A DNA stretch of 39,911 nucleotides from Fibrobacterales bacterium Fibro_02 (GTDB taxonomy: Bacteria; Fibrobacterota; Fibrobacteria; Fibrobacterales; Fibrobacteraceae). The stretch covers positions 1-39,911 of the forward strand of contig LVAE01000059.1 in NCBI GenBank assembly GCA_001603905.1. The letters are read 5' to 3'. This document shows positions 7,365 to 15,733 of this stretch, piece after piece (the stretch's first letter is position 1; the number at the start of each line of letters is the position of its first letter). The translations under genes were made by a program, and so were the position numbers. The notes beneath the pieces are model-generated. The model was given only the letters and a program-made list of their open reading frames with translations. It was not told where the DNA came from and ran no database searches.

Positions 7365-8861
7365 TTATTTCGTAAAGCATTTTAATTCCGTTCGCTTTCC
7401 ATCAGTAACGGCCACATGGTAAACACCTGCGGGCAGATTTCGCACATTCATAGCCGCCGTACGGAAGGCTTTGTAACGCATGACTTCGCGGCCCTGCAAA
7501 TCTAGGATTCGTATCATCGCGCCATTCACAAAGACGCTTCCGAGTTCTACGAATAAATGATTGTCGGCGTAGTGAACCGAGGTTCCGTACACATTTGCAA
7601 AATGGCCGAGGACAGTCCGTCCCGTATCGGCCTTCGCCGTATCAGGTAACAGGCGCCACATTTGGTTCCATTCCCAGTCGTCGGCCCAGCTCTGCACCAC
7701 GCGCTCGCCGTCCGTAGTTGCACGCAAGTACAAGCTGCTGTGTTGCATCTTCATGCGCACCACGGAGCCTTCGTAGCCGGACTGCTTCTCCATGACAACC
7801 TTCTGATGTCCGCCACCATTCCACTTGTACAGGCCCATGGTAATACCCGCTTCGGTAGATTCATTCGGAGTATCAATTGACATATCGCCAAAGTTAATGC
7901 GATAGGTCGTCGAAGAAAGAGGCGTGATGATAGCAACGGCGTTATCGTCTTTGCAGTCGCCCAAAGCAAGCTTGTCTTCGGCTGTTCGGACCATGCACGT
8001 ACCGAAGTTCATTGACATGATGCGAACCGTATCGGGCTTCGCAGGCTTGGCTTGCCACACGCGTACCCAATCCGCTTCGAAATACGCAGGATTGTCTTCG
8101 GTAATATCAATGTCGTCGCCGGCCCAGCCGCCAATCGCAAGATTCACGATGATGTACTGCGCCGCAAGTTGCTTGATTTCGGTCGGACGGTTGTAACTTG
8201 CAAATTTCTTGTCGTCAAAGTAAAAGTTAAGATTGCCTTCATCCCATTCCACGCCGTAGTTGTGGAAACCCGCGGAACGATCTACGTCATCATCCTTATG
8301 TCCGCCGAAAGAAGCCTCGTGATCCCAAGCCGAGCCATGGCTGCTGTACCAGCTAGGGTCGGTGTAATGCAGGTAGTAATGGTGCTGCTTACGAGAAGAA
8401 GGTATTTCAAGAATGTCAATTTCAGGAGGCCAGCCGTCCTGCAGAGTCCAGAAAGCGGGCCATGTTCCCTTTTGAGACGGAGCCTTGAAACGGCCCTCGA
8501 TATAGCCGTACTTGACTTCAAAGTGCCCCTTGGTATCGATAGCGCCACTCGTGAAGTCGACGGGGATTTCCTTGCCGTTGAATTTCGCCGTGCGTCCGTC
8601 TGCATCGGGGTGTTTTTTCTTTTCGCCCTTGAGTTTGAGCTTACCGTCAGAAACGATTACGTTCTCTTCGGCGCAGTAGGCACGGTGGTTGTGCGTCGGT
8701 CCCCAGTTGTATGTGGGGTTCCACTTTTTCTTGTCGAGGCTGGTGCCGTCGAAGTTATCCTCGAACACCTTTTCCCAGCCGCTAAAATTAGCAGGAGGAT
8801 CAGCCAAGACCAAAGAGGCTGACAACGCCACCATGCTTGATATAATAAAAAGCTTTTTCAT
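7365..8861 (-). CDS. Secreted GH16 endo-beta-glucanase (laminarinase type)
   Basis: Secreted glycoside hydrolase family 16 enzyme of 498 residues, expected to cleave beta-1,3 or mixed beta-1,3/1,4-glucan. A TTG at 8873 is in frame, but the ATG at 8861 is chosen because GGAG lies 6 nt upstream. Signal peptide about 1-20. GH16 domain about 28-270 with the signature EIDILE: nucleophile Glu147, Asp149 and acid/base Glu152. The ExDxxE spacing is the beta-bulge form seen in laminarinases rather than the ExDxE form of classical lichenases. Residues 280-405 look like a beta-trefoil with a Q-x-W motif (NQMW). The C terminus (IRILDLQGREVMRY..., LPAGVYHVAV) resembles a type IX-like sorting module. Exact substrate is not decidable here. 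Confidence 0.9.
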   Translation of the reverse strand: MKKLFIISSMVALSASLVLADPPANFSGWEKVFEDNFDGTSLDKKKWNPTYNWGPTHNHRAYCAEENVIVSDGKLKLKGEKKKHPDADGRTAKFNGKEIPVDFTSGAIDTKGHFEVKYGYIEGRFKAPSQKGTWPAFWTLQDGWPPEIDILEIPSSRKQHHYYLHYTDPSWYSSHGSAWDHEASFGGHKDDDVDRSAGFHNYGVEWDEGNLNFYFDDKKFASYNRPTEIKQLAAQYIIVNLAIGGWAGDDIDITEDNPAYFEADWVRVWQAKPAKPDTVRIMSMNFGTCMVRTAEDKLALGDCKDDNAVAIITPLSSTTYRINFGDMSIDTPNESTEAGITMGLYKWNGGGHQKVVMEKQSGYEGSVVRMKMQHSSLYLRATTDGERVVQSWADDWEWNQMWRLLPDTAKADTGRTVLGHFANVYGTSVHYADNHLFVELGSVFVNGAMIRILDLQGREVMRYKAFRTAAMNVRNLPAGVYHVAVTDGKRTELKCFTK

Positions 8862-8890
8862 ATTCAACTCCAATCCTCACCCACAACACC

Positions 8891-8926
8891 AAAAAGCCGT
8901 AGGCATTATAAATATACCCACGGCTT
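8891..8926 (-). terminator. Terminator of the TPR gene
   Basis: AAGCCGT (8894-8900) pairs with ACGGCTT (8920-8926). Read on the minus strand, the hairpin is followed by TTTTT. It separates the TPR gene from the downstream GH16 gene, so GH16 probably has its own promoter in 8862-8893. Confidence 0.6.
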
Positions 8927-8972
8927 CGCTTTTTTCAAAGTCAAAAGTTATTAACAAGCCTTCAAGTAGGCT

Positions 8973-10409
8973 CTATCTAGTGCGGCGCGGCAGTTCCGAG
9001 GCATGCTTTTCAAGCCACACGGCATCTTCGAGCGCACGTTCGGCTTCGGCCGCCCAGTCGGAATCCGGGAACTGCTGCACCACTTCGCGGTAACGCACCA
9101 CGGCACTGTGGAAGTCGCGCAGTTCGCGATAGGCGTTGCCCAGCTGCAACATGGTGAAGTAGCGGTCTTCGGGCTGCTGATCGGTCTCGAGCAGAGCCTT
9201 GTACATCTTGAGTGCGGACTCGATGCTACCCGCGCTGTAAAGCAGGTTTGCATTGGCAAGAGTCGGCGTGCTAGACGGAGCATCGGCAATGTCGGCGACC
9301 TTCGGTTCTGCAACAGGCGCCTCGGCAGGTTCCGCGACCTTTGGGGCGGGAGCTGCTTCAACCGTTTTCACTTCAGCCTTTGCATCGGCCTTCGCTGCGG
9401 TTTCAGTGGCCGTGGTAGCGGGTTGATTCTTGCTTTCCTTTTCGGCCTTGATTTCAGCAATGCGAGCTTCGGCGGCGGCACGGTACTTGGCGTTCGGAGC
9501 AGCCTTCTTCATATAGGCTGCCAAGAACTTGAGTTCCTGATCGGGCTTGTTGGACTTCTGAGCAATCTTTGCCAAGAAGAAGTTGGCGTCATTGCCTTCT
9601 TCCTTGTATTCAAGACCCTTCTTCAAGTTGAATTCAGCCTTGTCCATTTCGCCGAGTTCATAGCGGGTAAGGCCGGCGTAGAAATACGCACCGGCGTGTC
9701 CCGGCTGCTTACGCAGCACTTCGCGCCACAGGGGAGCAGCTTCCTTGTACTTGCCTTTGGCAAAAAGAACCTTTCCCTTTTCGAAAGGGTCGGTCGGAAG
9801 TGCGGCAGCTTCAGCCTTCGCAGGTTCTGCAGCCTTGGTCTCGGCCTTTGCCGATTCCACCTTTGCGGGTTCCTTTTTGGGCGTTTCGGCAGGTTCAGCA
9901 ACCTTCGCAGGTTCAGTCTTGGGAGCTTCAACAGTCTTTGCTTCTGGAGCAGGTTCCGTCTTCGGAGCTTCGGCTATAGGCGCGGCAGGTGCTGCTTCAG
10001 CCTTCGGAACTTCGGCAGGAGCGGCGGCTTCCTGGACAGGTTCTTCGACAACGGGGTTGTTCTTCGGGTCCTTCGCGCGTTCGGCCTCCGCCTTCGACTT
10101 CTGGCCCAGAACTTCGTAAACCTTGGCGGCACCTTCGTAGGCGGCGCTCATCGTCGGTTCAAACTTATAGGCAAGGCGGTAGTTGGCAAGCGCCCCGCTG
10201 TAATCCTTCATTTTCATGCGAACTTGCGCAGCGGCAAAGTAGGCTTCGGCGCTCTTCGGATTTTCGGCCAAAACCGCTCGGTATTCACCGAGAGCCATTT
10301 CATAGTCACCCTTTGCCTCGAAACGGGCACCCTGTTCCATTCGCGGGTCGGCACTGAAAGACAGGCCCACCAGACAAGCCAATGCAATCGCAGAAATACG
10401 GATATTCAT
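8973..10409 (-). CDS. Secreted TPR-repeat protein with Ala/Pro/Glu-rich linkers
   Basis: Exported protein of 478 residues with a signal peptide (MNIRISAIALACLVGLSFSA) and three TPR blocks. They lie at about 22-105 (GDYEMALGEYRAVLAENPKSAEAYF), 206-310 (GKYKEAAPLWREVLRKQPGHAGAYFYAG) and 385-478 (GSIESALKMYKALL, then DFHSAVVRYREVVQQFPDSDWA). The blocks are joined by long Ala/Pro/Glu/Lys linkers with recurring EAPKTEPA-like units. Such proteins act as periplasmic scaffolds, with CpoB/YbgF-like C-terminal TPRs as the nearest pattern; the partner is unknown. The start has no clear Shine-Dalgarno. A terminator follows. Confidence 0.85.
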   Translation of the reverse strand: MNIRISAIALACLVGLSFSADPRMEQGARFEAKGDYEMALGEYRAVLAENPKSAEAYFAAAQVRMKMKDYSGALANYRLAYKFEPTMSAAYEGAAKVYEVLGQKSKAEAERAKDPKNNPVVEEPVQEAAAPAEVPKAEAAPAAPIAEAPKTEPAPEAKTVEAPKTEPAKVAEPAETPKKEPAKVESAKAETKAAEPAKAEAAALPTDPFEKGKVLFAKGKYKEAAPLWREVLRKQPGHAGAYFYAGLTRYELGEMDKAEFNLKKGLEYKEEGNDANFFLAKIAQKSNKPDQELKFLAAYMKKAAPNAKYRAAAEARIAEIKAEKESKNQPATTATETAAKADAKAEVKTVEAAPAPKVAEPAEAPVAEPKVADIADAPSSTPTLANANLLYSAGSIESALKMYKALLETDQQPEDRYFTMLQLGNAYRELRDFHSAVVRYREVVQQFPDSDWAAEAERALEDAVWLEKHASELPRRTR

Positions 10410-10477
10410 GCGTTCAATTTAGCAAATTTTACAGCAAAGACATTTTCTATCGGCCAAAGAAATACTACATTCAGGGT

Positions 10478-10681
10478 ATGAGCAAAATTATCGCACGACT
10501 TTTTGTAGGGATTCTCGCCGCACTGGTCCTGAAACTGATCAGCACCCTGCTCCTGCCCGCGGCAATTACCGAAAGCGAAGGCTTCGACGCAATCATCAGC
10601 CTTTGCTACGCGGCATGCATCATTGTCCCGTGCGCACTCTATTTTGTAAAGGCTCCCCCCGGAACAGACAACCGAGGTTAA
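10478..10681 (+). CDS. Small two-helix membrane protein
   Basis: Unrecognised 67-residue protein. The frame is open from 10382, but that part is antisense to the start of the TPR gene. I chose the ATG at 10478 because it begins MSKIIARLFVGILAALVLKLIS, a membrane-insertion start. Two hydrophobic helices (about 4-28 and 38-58) flank a short polar loop, and the tail is polar (KAPPGTDNRG). There is no strong Shine-Dalgarno, only GGG very close to the ATG. It is divergent from the TPR gene and convergent with the AlkD-like gene. It could be spurious, but amino-acid composition and gene spacing are plausible. Confidence 0.5.
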   Translation: MSKIIARLFVGILAALVLKLISTLLLPAAITESEGFDAIISLCYAACIIVPCALYFVKAPPGTDNRG

Positions 10682-10710
10682 ACAAACTAATTCTCCGACA
10701 TTAACAAGAA

Positions 10711-10738
10711 AGCCCTCCTGCGGGGTAGCAGAAAGGCT
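10711..10738 (-). terminator. Terminator of the AlkD-like gene
   Basis: AGCC...CTGC (10711-10721) pairs with GCAG...GGCT (10728-10738) as a bulged hairpin. On the minus strand it is followed by TTTCTTGTT. It lies between two convergent genes and may serve both. Confidence 0.45.
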
Positions 10739-10769
10739 CGTTGAAATTTATTTTTTTAATTTGTTCTAG

Positions 10770-11432
10770 CTAAATCAGGCGGAGGATTTCCTGGGCGGTC
10801 TGTTCGGCAAAGGTATTGTCCTGGACAAAACGGCGCACCTCGGTCGGGTTGATTCGGGCGTATTCCGAAAGGGCTCGACCAATTCCGTTTCTGATGTAGT
10901 AATCGTCGTCCTTGGCGCAGGTCAGGCAGAACTCACGGAGCAGCGGCCAGTCGGTGCGATCCTTGTACTGGATCTGGAAGATAATCGCGCTGCGGCGGAC
11001 CCACACATTCGGATCGCGGATCCAGGAGGCGATTTTGCTGCGGAGCGCGGGGAGGCGGAGAGCCAGGTCACCCAGAACGCATGCAGCGAGAGTATCGACC
11101 GTGTCGCGCCAGGCGCGAGTCTTGATGAGCTTTTTAAGGAAGGCAAGGTGCTGACCACCGAGCAAGGCCCTGTGACGGAACAGATAGTCACAAGCCGCAT
11201 ACTGAATTTCACGATACGGCTGTGCCCACATGTCCTCGACCCTGGCCACCAACTCGTCACCGTCTTTCGGCGGGTACTTGTCGAAAATGGGATAGGTCAC
11301 CTCGCGGCGGGGAACAAGACGAATTCCGAGGAAGTCGAACTGTTCACGAGCCTTCTTAGACATTTCATGTGCCTCCTCCTCATTGGAGATGGCGCGGAGT
11401 GCAAGTAATATTTCTTGTGTAAACCGAAGCAT
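10770..11432 (-). CDS. AlkD-family (HEAT-like) DNA glycosylase homologue
   Basis: 220-residue all-helical protein of the DNA alkylation repair (AlkD) family, whose known members excise alkylated bases through HEAT-like repeats. The ATG at 11432 (MLRFTQEILLALRAI) is preferred; the frame runs to 11537 through low-complexity, non-family sequence. Family motifs: RAWRDTVDTLAACVLG, DPNVWVRRSAIIFQIQYKDRTDW and YYIRNGIGRALSEYARINP. The Asp of DTVD, matching the catalytic Asp113 of Bacillus cereus AlkD, is kept. By my alignment from memory the two active-site Trp positions (109 and 187) are Arg here, in AWRD and GIGR. It may therefore have altered or lost glycosylase activity. Family confidence is good. 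Confidence 0.82.
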   Translation of the reverse strand: MLRFTQEILLALRAISNEEEAHEMSKKAREQFDFLGIRLVPRREVTYPIFDKYPPKDGDELVARVEDMWAQPYREIQYAACDYLFRHRALLGGQHLAFLKKLIKTRAWRDTVDTLAACVLGDLALRLPALRSKIASWIRDPNVWVRRSAIIFQIQYKDRTDWPLLREFCLTCAKDDDYYIRNGIGRALSEYARINPTEVRRFVQDNTFAEQTAQEILRLI

Positions 11433-11582
11433 GTTATGCCAAAAATAGTCCAAAAAAAATTTTTTTTCTAGGTCTTGACAAGCATTTTTTTTCATTTTTT
11501 TTAAATTTGGTCTGCATTTTTTACAATAAAATGACACTTTTTACTCTTGACAAGTTAAAAAAGACCAAAAAAACCTGATTTT
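11433..11582. promoter_or_regulatory. AT-rich divergent promoter region
   Basis: 150 bp between the divergent AlkD-like and AT-hook genes, with long T runs (11458-11467, 11485-11502). CTTGACAAG, a near-palindrome containing TTGACA, occurs twice (11474-11482 and 11546-11554). The first copy could be a -35 box, with a weak TTAAAT about 20 nt on. No clear -10 follows the second copy. Confidence 0.35.
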
Positions 11583-12230
11583 ATGCAGCAAAATATGGTT
11601 ACGGACGCTCTAAAAATCATCGAAGTACCCCCTGAATTACGGGGTCTTTCCGACGAAGAAATCATCAGGAATTCCGAAGAAATCCCGAAGAAATTCGAAG
11701 GTAGACGCAAGAACGGGGCGGCCCGCCCCTCCAAGAGGGAACGCCTCGCCCAAAAAGAAGAAAAGGCCAAGCGCGAGACCGAACAAATCGTCGCCGAAAT
11801 TTTCGGAAAGAGCCCTGTCCAAAGCAGCATACCTCAATCAGCATCGGCAACCTTCCCGGCGGTGACGCCCCTCAACGAACTCCCGAGCGAAAAGCGCAAA
11901 ATGCTCGAAAGCGCCTTCACGCCGAGCAGCAAGGGCTACTCCGTTGTCAAGGCCGAAGAAAAGAGCGAACACGAGGCTCCCCGATCCATGATTTCGGAGA
12001 TGCCGAAGCCCGCCTCGGGAAGAGTCCTCAAGGCCTCCTTCGGCGCCAAGAACGGAACCGCCCCCAAGGCAGTCATCGTCTCTGCAGCGGACCTCGCCAA
12101 GCAGAAGGCCGAAGCGCGCGCCAAGAAGATCCAGGAGTTCTTCAGGTCCAAGCATCCGGAGGCGACCACGATGCCCGACGGCGCCCCCATCAAGCGCCCC
12201 CGCGGAAGGCCCCGCAAGAACCCCCTTTAG
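11583..12230 (+). CDS. Basic protein with C-terminal AT-hook
   Basis: Unrecognised 215-residue, highly charged protein. Most of it looks disordered: a Lys/Arg/Glu-rich stretch (RPSKRERLAQKEEKAKRETE) likely forms a coiled or single helix, a Ser/Pro-rich middle follows, then another Ala/Lys helix (AADLAKQKAEARAKKIQEFF). The C terminus KRPRGRPRKNPL carries the canonical AT-hook core PRGRP, which binds the minor groove of AT-rich DNA. No signal peptide or membrane segment. A nucleoid-associated or regulatory role is inferred from the hook only. The start has an alternative Met four codons in. A terminator follows at 12289. Confidence 0.75.
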   Translation: MQQNMVTDALKIIEVPPELRGLSDEEIIRNSEEIPKKFEGRRKNGAARPSKRERLAQKEEKAKRETEQIVAEIFGKSPVQSSIPQSASATFPAVTPLNELPSEKRKMLESAFTPSSKGYSVVKAEEKSEHEAPRSMISEMPKPASGRVLKASFGAKNGTAPKAVIVSAADLAKQKAEARAKKIQEFFRSKHPEATTMPDGAPIKRPRGRPRKNPL

Positions 12231-12288
12231 CACAAAATTTCGTTTACAAACAAAGAAATCGTTTAAAAAAAACTTATTTATATATGGC

Positions 12289-12313
12289 AATGGGGCTGTT
12301 TGCCCCATTTTTT
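12289..12313 (+). terminator. Terminator after the AT-hook gene
   Basis: AATGGGGC (12289-12296) pairs perfectly with GCCCCATT (12302-12309) around TGTTT. The T run 12308-12313 follows. It is 19 bp before the galM start codon. Confidence 0.85.
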
Positions 12314-12331
12314 GTGTAGATTTATTTTGAT

Positions 12332-13357
12332 ATGAGTCAATTCAAGCTTATCTACCGCCCGTTGGGCACCATACCCTGCTTCGTGATGCAACGCGACGAC
12401 GGAGCCGAATTTGAAATTTTGAGCGGATTCGGCGGCGGGCTCAATGCCTGGCGCGTACCGGTCGAAGATCCGGAAAACTCTCACAGCTCCAAAATGCTCG
12501 ACCTGCTCTACGGCTACAGGGATGAACCGACGCTCCGCAAGATTTCGCCCGACACCAACGCGGGCTGCAGACTCACGCCGTTTCCCGGACGCACGGCCTA
12601 CGCCCAGTTCAAGTGGAAAGGCGAGACATACAAGCTGGTCAATAACGTCAGCTGGGCACCGCACGCCCTGCACGGGTTCCTGCAAGATAAGGAATGGACT
12701 TTCGAAAGCTTTGAAAGCGACAACGACAGCTGCACGGCAATCTTCAGCTGCGACTGGCCGGGCGCCTTTACGGGATTCCCTTTCCCCTACCGCGCCATCA
12801 ACGAAATCACCTTTACGGGCGAAAGTGTCACGGTTACAGCAAGAGTTCAAAACATCGGCAAGGCGGAACTTCCCTATTCCGAAGGCTGGCACCCCTACTT
12901 TATGCTGGGTGAAAAGATCGACAACCTGACGATGACGCTTCCCCGTACATCGCTCGCCCTTCTGGACAGCGCCGACCTCCCCACGGGAAAATTCAAGGAA
13001 GATTCCCGTTTCGTGGACGGTCGCAAGATTGGCGATGAATTCATCAACGACTGTTTCTGCCTCGAAAAGGAAGTGACGCAGTTGAAGGCGACCGATTCCG
13101 ACTTCATCAACAACGTACACGCCTCACTCGAAAGCGACCGCTATACGCTTGACATTTGGCAAAAGGCTGGCGTCGAGCAGTACAACGCCATCCAGATCTA
13201 CACTCCGCCTGACCGCATGAGCATCGCTATCGAGCCCATGACCTCCGAGCCCGACGCCCTGAACCACCAGCGCGGCCTGATCGTGATCCTGCCCGGTGAA
13301 GAACGCACCTTTACTTTCGGGTTCCGTTTCCACGAAAAGACGGGTATCGAACTTTAA
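12332..13357 (+). CDS. galM: Aldose 1-epimerase (galactose mutarotase)
   Basis: Cytoplasmic mutarotase that interconverts alpha and beta anomers of aldoses such as galactose and glucose. 341 residues, the usual length, without a signal peptide. Motifs: GGGLNAWRVP in the first strands; NAGCRLTPFPGRTAY; PHALHGF (His111/His114); EGWHPYF with the catalytic-type His187; FINDCF; and IAIEPMTSEPDAL, whose Glu301 matches the general-base Glu of GalM. It sits directly upstream of the secreted mannanases. That fits intracellular processing of the hexoses they release, although it has its own terminator. Sugar specificity cannot be read from the sequence. Confidence 0.9.
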   Translation: MSQFKLIYRPLGTIPCFVMQRDDGAEFEILSGFGGGLNAWRVPVEDPENSHSSKMLDLLYGYRDEPTLRKISPDTNAGCRLTPFPGRTAYAQFKWKGETYKLVNNVSWAPHALHGFLQDKEWTFESFESDNDSCTAIFSCDWPGAFTGFPFPYRAINEITFTGESVTVTARVQNIGKAELPYSEGWHPYFMLGEKIDNLTMTLPRTSLALLDSADLPTGKFKEDSRFVDGRKIGDEFINDCFCLEKEVTQLKATDSDFINNVHASLESDRYTLDIWQKAGVEQYNAIQIYTPPDRMSIAIEPMTSEPDALNHQRGLIVILPGEERTFTFGFRFHEKTGIEL

Positions 13358-13379
13358 GTTTGAAACCGATTTAGCGCGT

Positions 13380-13451
13380 TTTTTACGCATTTTTTGCGAA
13401 ATTCGCGTAAAAATATTTTTTTCAGGATCCGTCTTTCGGGGCGGATTTTTT
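13380..13451 (+). terminator. Tandem hairpins ending galM
   Basis: TTTTTACGC (13380-13388) pairs with GCGTAAAAA (13405-13413). It is followed by ATCCG/CGGAT (13427-13446) and a T run (13446-13451). Together they make a probable double terminator. Confidence 0.55.
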
Positions 13452-13483
13452 GTTGAGAAAACCCCAACGATTTATTCAACGCC

Positions 13484-13515
13484 CCTCAAAAAATGCTTTG
13501 AGGAGCCCCTTTTTT
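13484..13515 (+). terminator. Terminator-like hairpin in front of the first GH26
   Basis: CCTCAAA (13484-13490) pairs with TTTGAGG (13497-13503), followed by AGCCCC and six T. It lies only about 37 nt before the GH26 start codon. It is either a second stop for galM readthrough or an attenuator within the GH26 leader. Confidence 0.5.
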
Positions 13516-13551
13516 AACCTATTTTCCAAACGGACAATATAGGAGTGTTTA

Positions 13552-15489
13552 ATGAGTATCAAGAAACTTGGTTTAGTGTTTGGGCTTGCCGCCGCAGCAA
13601 CCGCTAGCGCGGCCATCAGCTATTCTCCCGTTACCGCAGGAGCAACCGAAGGTGCCCAGAAGCTTTACAACTTCCTCGCCACGAATTACGGCATAAAGAC
13701 CGTTTCCGGCGTGATGACCGGCGATGTCAACTCCGCCACCGTCAAGGAACTCCCCGACGTAGCATCTTTCAACGAGCACTCCGGCAAGTATCCCGCCCTC
13801 GTGGGTTTTGACTTCCTGTTCGCAACCGGCGTGAAGGCTAGCGACGCCTGGTACCAGAGCTACACGCAGATGGCTCTCGATGCCGCCAAGGACCTGTGGA
13901 AGCAGGGCGGTATTCCGGCCTTCACCTGGCACTGGAAGGATCCCAGCGACCAAATTGACGCGTTCTACACCAAGTCGGGCAACGACAAGGAATACACTGA
14001 ATTTGACTTTACCAAGGGCTTTGCTGACCCCGCCTGCACGGCGAACTGCACCTGGAATACGGAATCCGAAACCTACAAGCAGCTCGTAAGCGATATTGAC
14101 GAAATTGCCGACATGTTCCTCGGCCTGCAGGAGGCCGGCGTGGCCGCCATCTTCCGTCCGCTCCACGAAGCAAGCGGCAAATGGTTCTGGTGGGGCACCA
14201 AGGGTGGTGCCGCCTTCCAGGCCCTCTACAACCTCGTCTACGACGAAATGGTTTCGGTGAAGGGTGTGAAGAACCTCGTGTGGGTGTGGAACCCCGAATA
14301 CAGCAAGGATACCGACTGGAATCCGGGTGCCACCAAGTACGACGTAATTAGTCTCGACATCTACAACGCCTGGGATTACACCAACCTATACACCAAGGCC
14401 TATGCTGAACTGACCACCAACTTCGGCAACGACAAGATTCTCGCCGTTTCCGAAAATGGCTCCATTCCCGACATGTCTACCATGAAGGCGAGCAACACCG
14501 TATGGTCCTGGTGGATGCCCTGGTACCAGACCTGGGACGGTAAGTTCCTCGACCAGACTGTAGAAACCGTCTGGAAGGCCAACCTGGAAAGCCCCTGCAC
14601 CATCAGCCTCGAAAGCATGCCCGGCTGGGACAAGTACACCATTTCGAATGCCCCCGTGGCCGCCTGCGATGCGAGTTACAAGCTTGGCGAACTCGACACG
14701 GCACGCGTTATTGAAGAAAAATTCCCGGGAGACCTGGCTACGAACGGCTGGCTGCAAGCAAAGCTTTCTGCCGGCGCAGAAGATACCGCCAAGGGCAACG
14801 TCGTCATTCTTGAAAGCAAGGTTCCTGACCTTTCTTCTGCCAAGAAATTGACCCTGAAGGTATACAACGCCAACGAAATGTCCGGCATCTGGTTCACGGT
14901 CGCCTTCCTTACCGGAGCTCCGGACTGGGCTTGGGCACAGCCCGATGGCTGCTGGGTAAATGCAGGTGATTCGACCCTCTGCGAGATTGACCTTACCACA
15001 ACCGCTAAGGATCAGGTTGTGCTGGAAGGCGCCGACTACACGGCATTTATGAGCAATATCTCGAAGGTTTATATCGAAATCTACGCCGAAGGTTTCAACG
15101 GCACCGTGTACTACGACGACGTGACGGTTGACGGTTCCATCCTCATCAACGACTTCAACAAGGCCCTGAACATCAAGGTTGAAGAAGGCCAGAAGCTCGC
15201 GGTAAAGGTTCTCACGGCCGGCAGCAGCGCCATCAAGCCGGTGGCCGCAGCAAGTGTCGCTGCCAAGTTGAGTGTATCGGGCAAGACCGTATCGCTCACC
15301 ACCGCCAAGGCAGGCATGGTTGCAGTCGAAGTGTTCGGCATGAACGGCAAGCGCGTCGCAACGCTCTACAAGGGAAACCTCGCCGCAGGCACCAGCGCAT
15401 TCAGCCTCGCCGACATGCCCAAGGGCCGCTACATCGTCCGCGTGAAGGGAGCAGGACTCGCCGCAACGCAGCCGATTCTCGTCAAGTAA
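13552..15489 (+). CDS. Secreted GH26 beta-mannanase, multidomain
   Basis: Secreted endo-beta-1,4-mannanase of glycoside hydrolase family 26, 645 residues. Signal peptide about 1-21. Catalytic domain about 28-365 with FTWHWKDP, acid/base Glu206 in FRPLHEASGKWFWWGT and nucleophile Glu301 in AVSENGSIPD. A beta-sandwich region follows (about 385-555, ending TVYYDDVTVDG) and resembles a carbohydrate-binding module; its family was not assigned. The last 80 residues (VEVFGMNGKRVATLY, MPKGRYIVRVKGA, AATQPILVK) look like a type IX-like sorting module. They closely match the end of the next gene. GGAG lies 7 nt before the ATG. It has its own terminator. Confidence 0.93.
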   Translation: MSIKKLGLVFGLAAAATASAAISYSPVTAGATEGAQKLYNFLATNYGIKTVSGVMTGDVNSATVKELPDVASFNEHSGKYPALVGFDFLFATGVKASDAWYQSYTQMALDAAKDLWKQGGIPAFTWHWKDPSDQIDAFYTKSGNDKEYTEFDFTKGFADPACTANCTWNTESETYKQLVSDIDEIADMFLGLQEAGVAAIFRPLHEASGKWFWWGTKGGAAFQALYNLVYDEMVSVKGVKNLVWVWNPEYSKDTDWNPGATKYDVISLDIYNAWDYTNLYTKAYAELTTNFGNDKILAVSENGSIPDMSTMKASNTVWSWWMPWYQTWDGKFLDQTVETVWKANLESPCTISLESMPGWDKYTISNAPVAACDASYKLGELDTARVIEEKFPGDLATNGWLQAKLSAGAEDTAKGNVVILESKVPDLSSAKKLTLKVYNANEMSGIWFTVAFLTGAPDWAWAQPDGCWVNAGDSTLCEIDLTTTAKDQVVLEGADYTAFMSNISKVYIEIYAEGFNGTVYYDDVTVDGSILINDFNKALNIKVEEGQKLAVKVLTAGSSAIKPVAAASVAAKLSVSGKTVSLTTAKAGMVAVEVFGMNGKRVATLYKGNLAAGTSAFSLADMPKGRYIVRVKGAGLAATQPILVK

Positions 15490-15511
15490 TTTTTCTTTCA
15501 TGACTCCTGGT

Positions 15512-15543
15512 CCCTGCGGGTTTACTCCCGCGGGGGCTTTTTT
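15512..15543 (+). terminator. Terminator after the first GH26
   Basis: CCCTGCGGG (15512-15520) pairs with CCCGCGGGG (15527-15535), with one G-T wobble, followed by CTTTTTT. It is nearly the same as the terminator at 17630-17661. Confidence 0.85.
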
Positions 15544-15618
15544 ATGATCGTTAGCCACTGAACCGTGATAACATCTGCATATCACGACAATCCGATCGGC
15601 GCCATCGGTGCATGAATT

Positions 15619-15652
15619 GGTGTGGACAAAAAACGGGATTTATGTCAACACC
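15619..15652. promoter_or_regulatory. Inverted repeat upstream of the GH5 mannanase
   Basis: GGTGTGGACA (15619-15628) and TGTCAACACC (15643-15652) are inverted with one mismatch and a 14-bp spacer, about 80 bp before the start codon. A second small hairpin, GTGATA/TATCAC, is at 15565-15585. This looks like an operator; no regulator is known. Confidence 0.35.
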
Positions 15653-15733
15653 CCTAAATAAAAACCGTCCCATTTGCGTCTTATTTTTTTATTTTCCCGA
15701 TGGACGCCCCTGGCGGGCGTTTCGAGGAGTTAT

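Noticed and set aside
7365..8861. Classical circularly permuted F. succinogenes lichenase
   Set aside because: The active-site motif is EIDILE (ExDxxE) and the PNSR-type C-terminal repeats of the known lichenase are missing, so it is called laminarinase-type GH16.
9003..10481. 492-codon plus-strand frame opposite the TPR gene
   Set aside because: Low-complexity Phe/Gly/Leu product created by the antisense of Ala/Pro/Glu linkers. The minus strand has real TPR repeats and a signal peptide.
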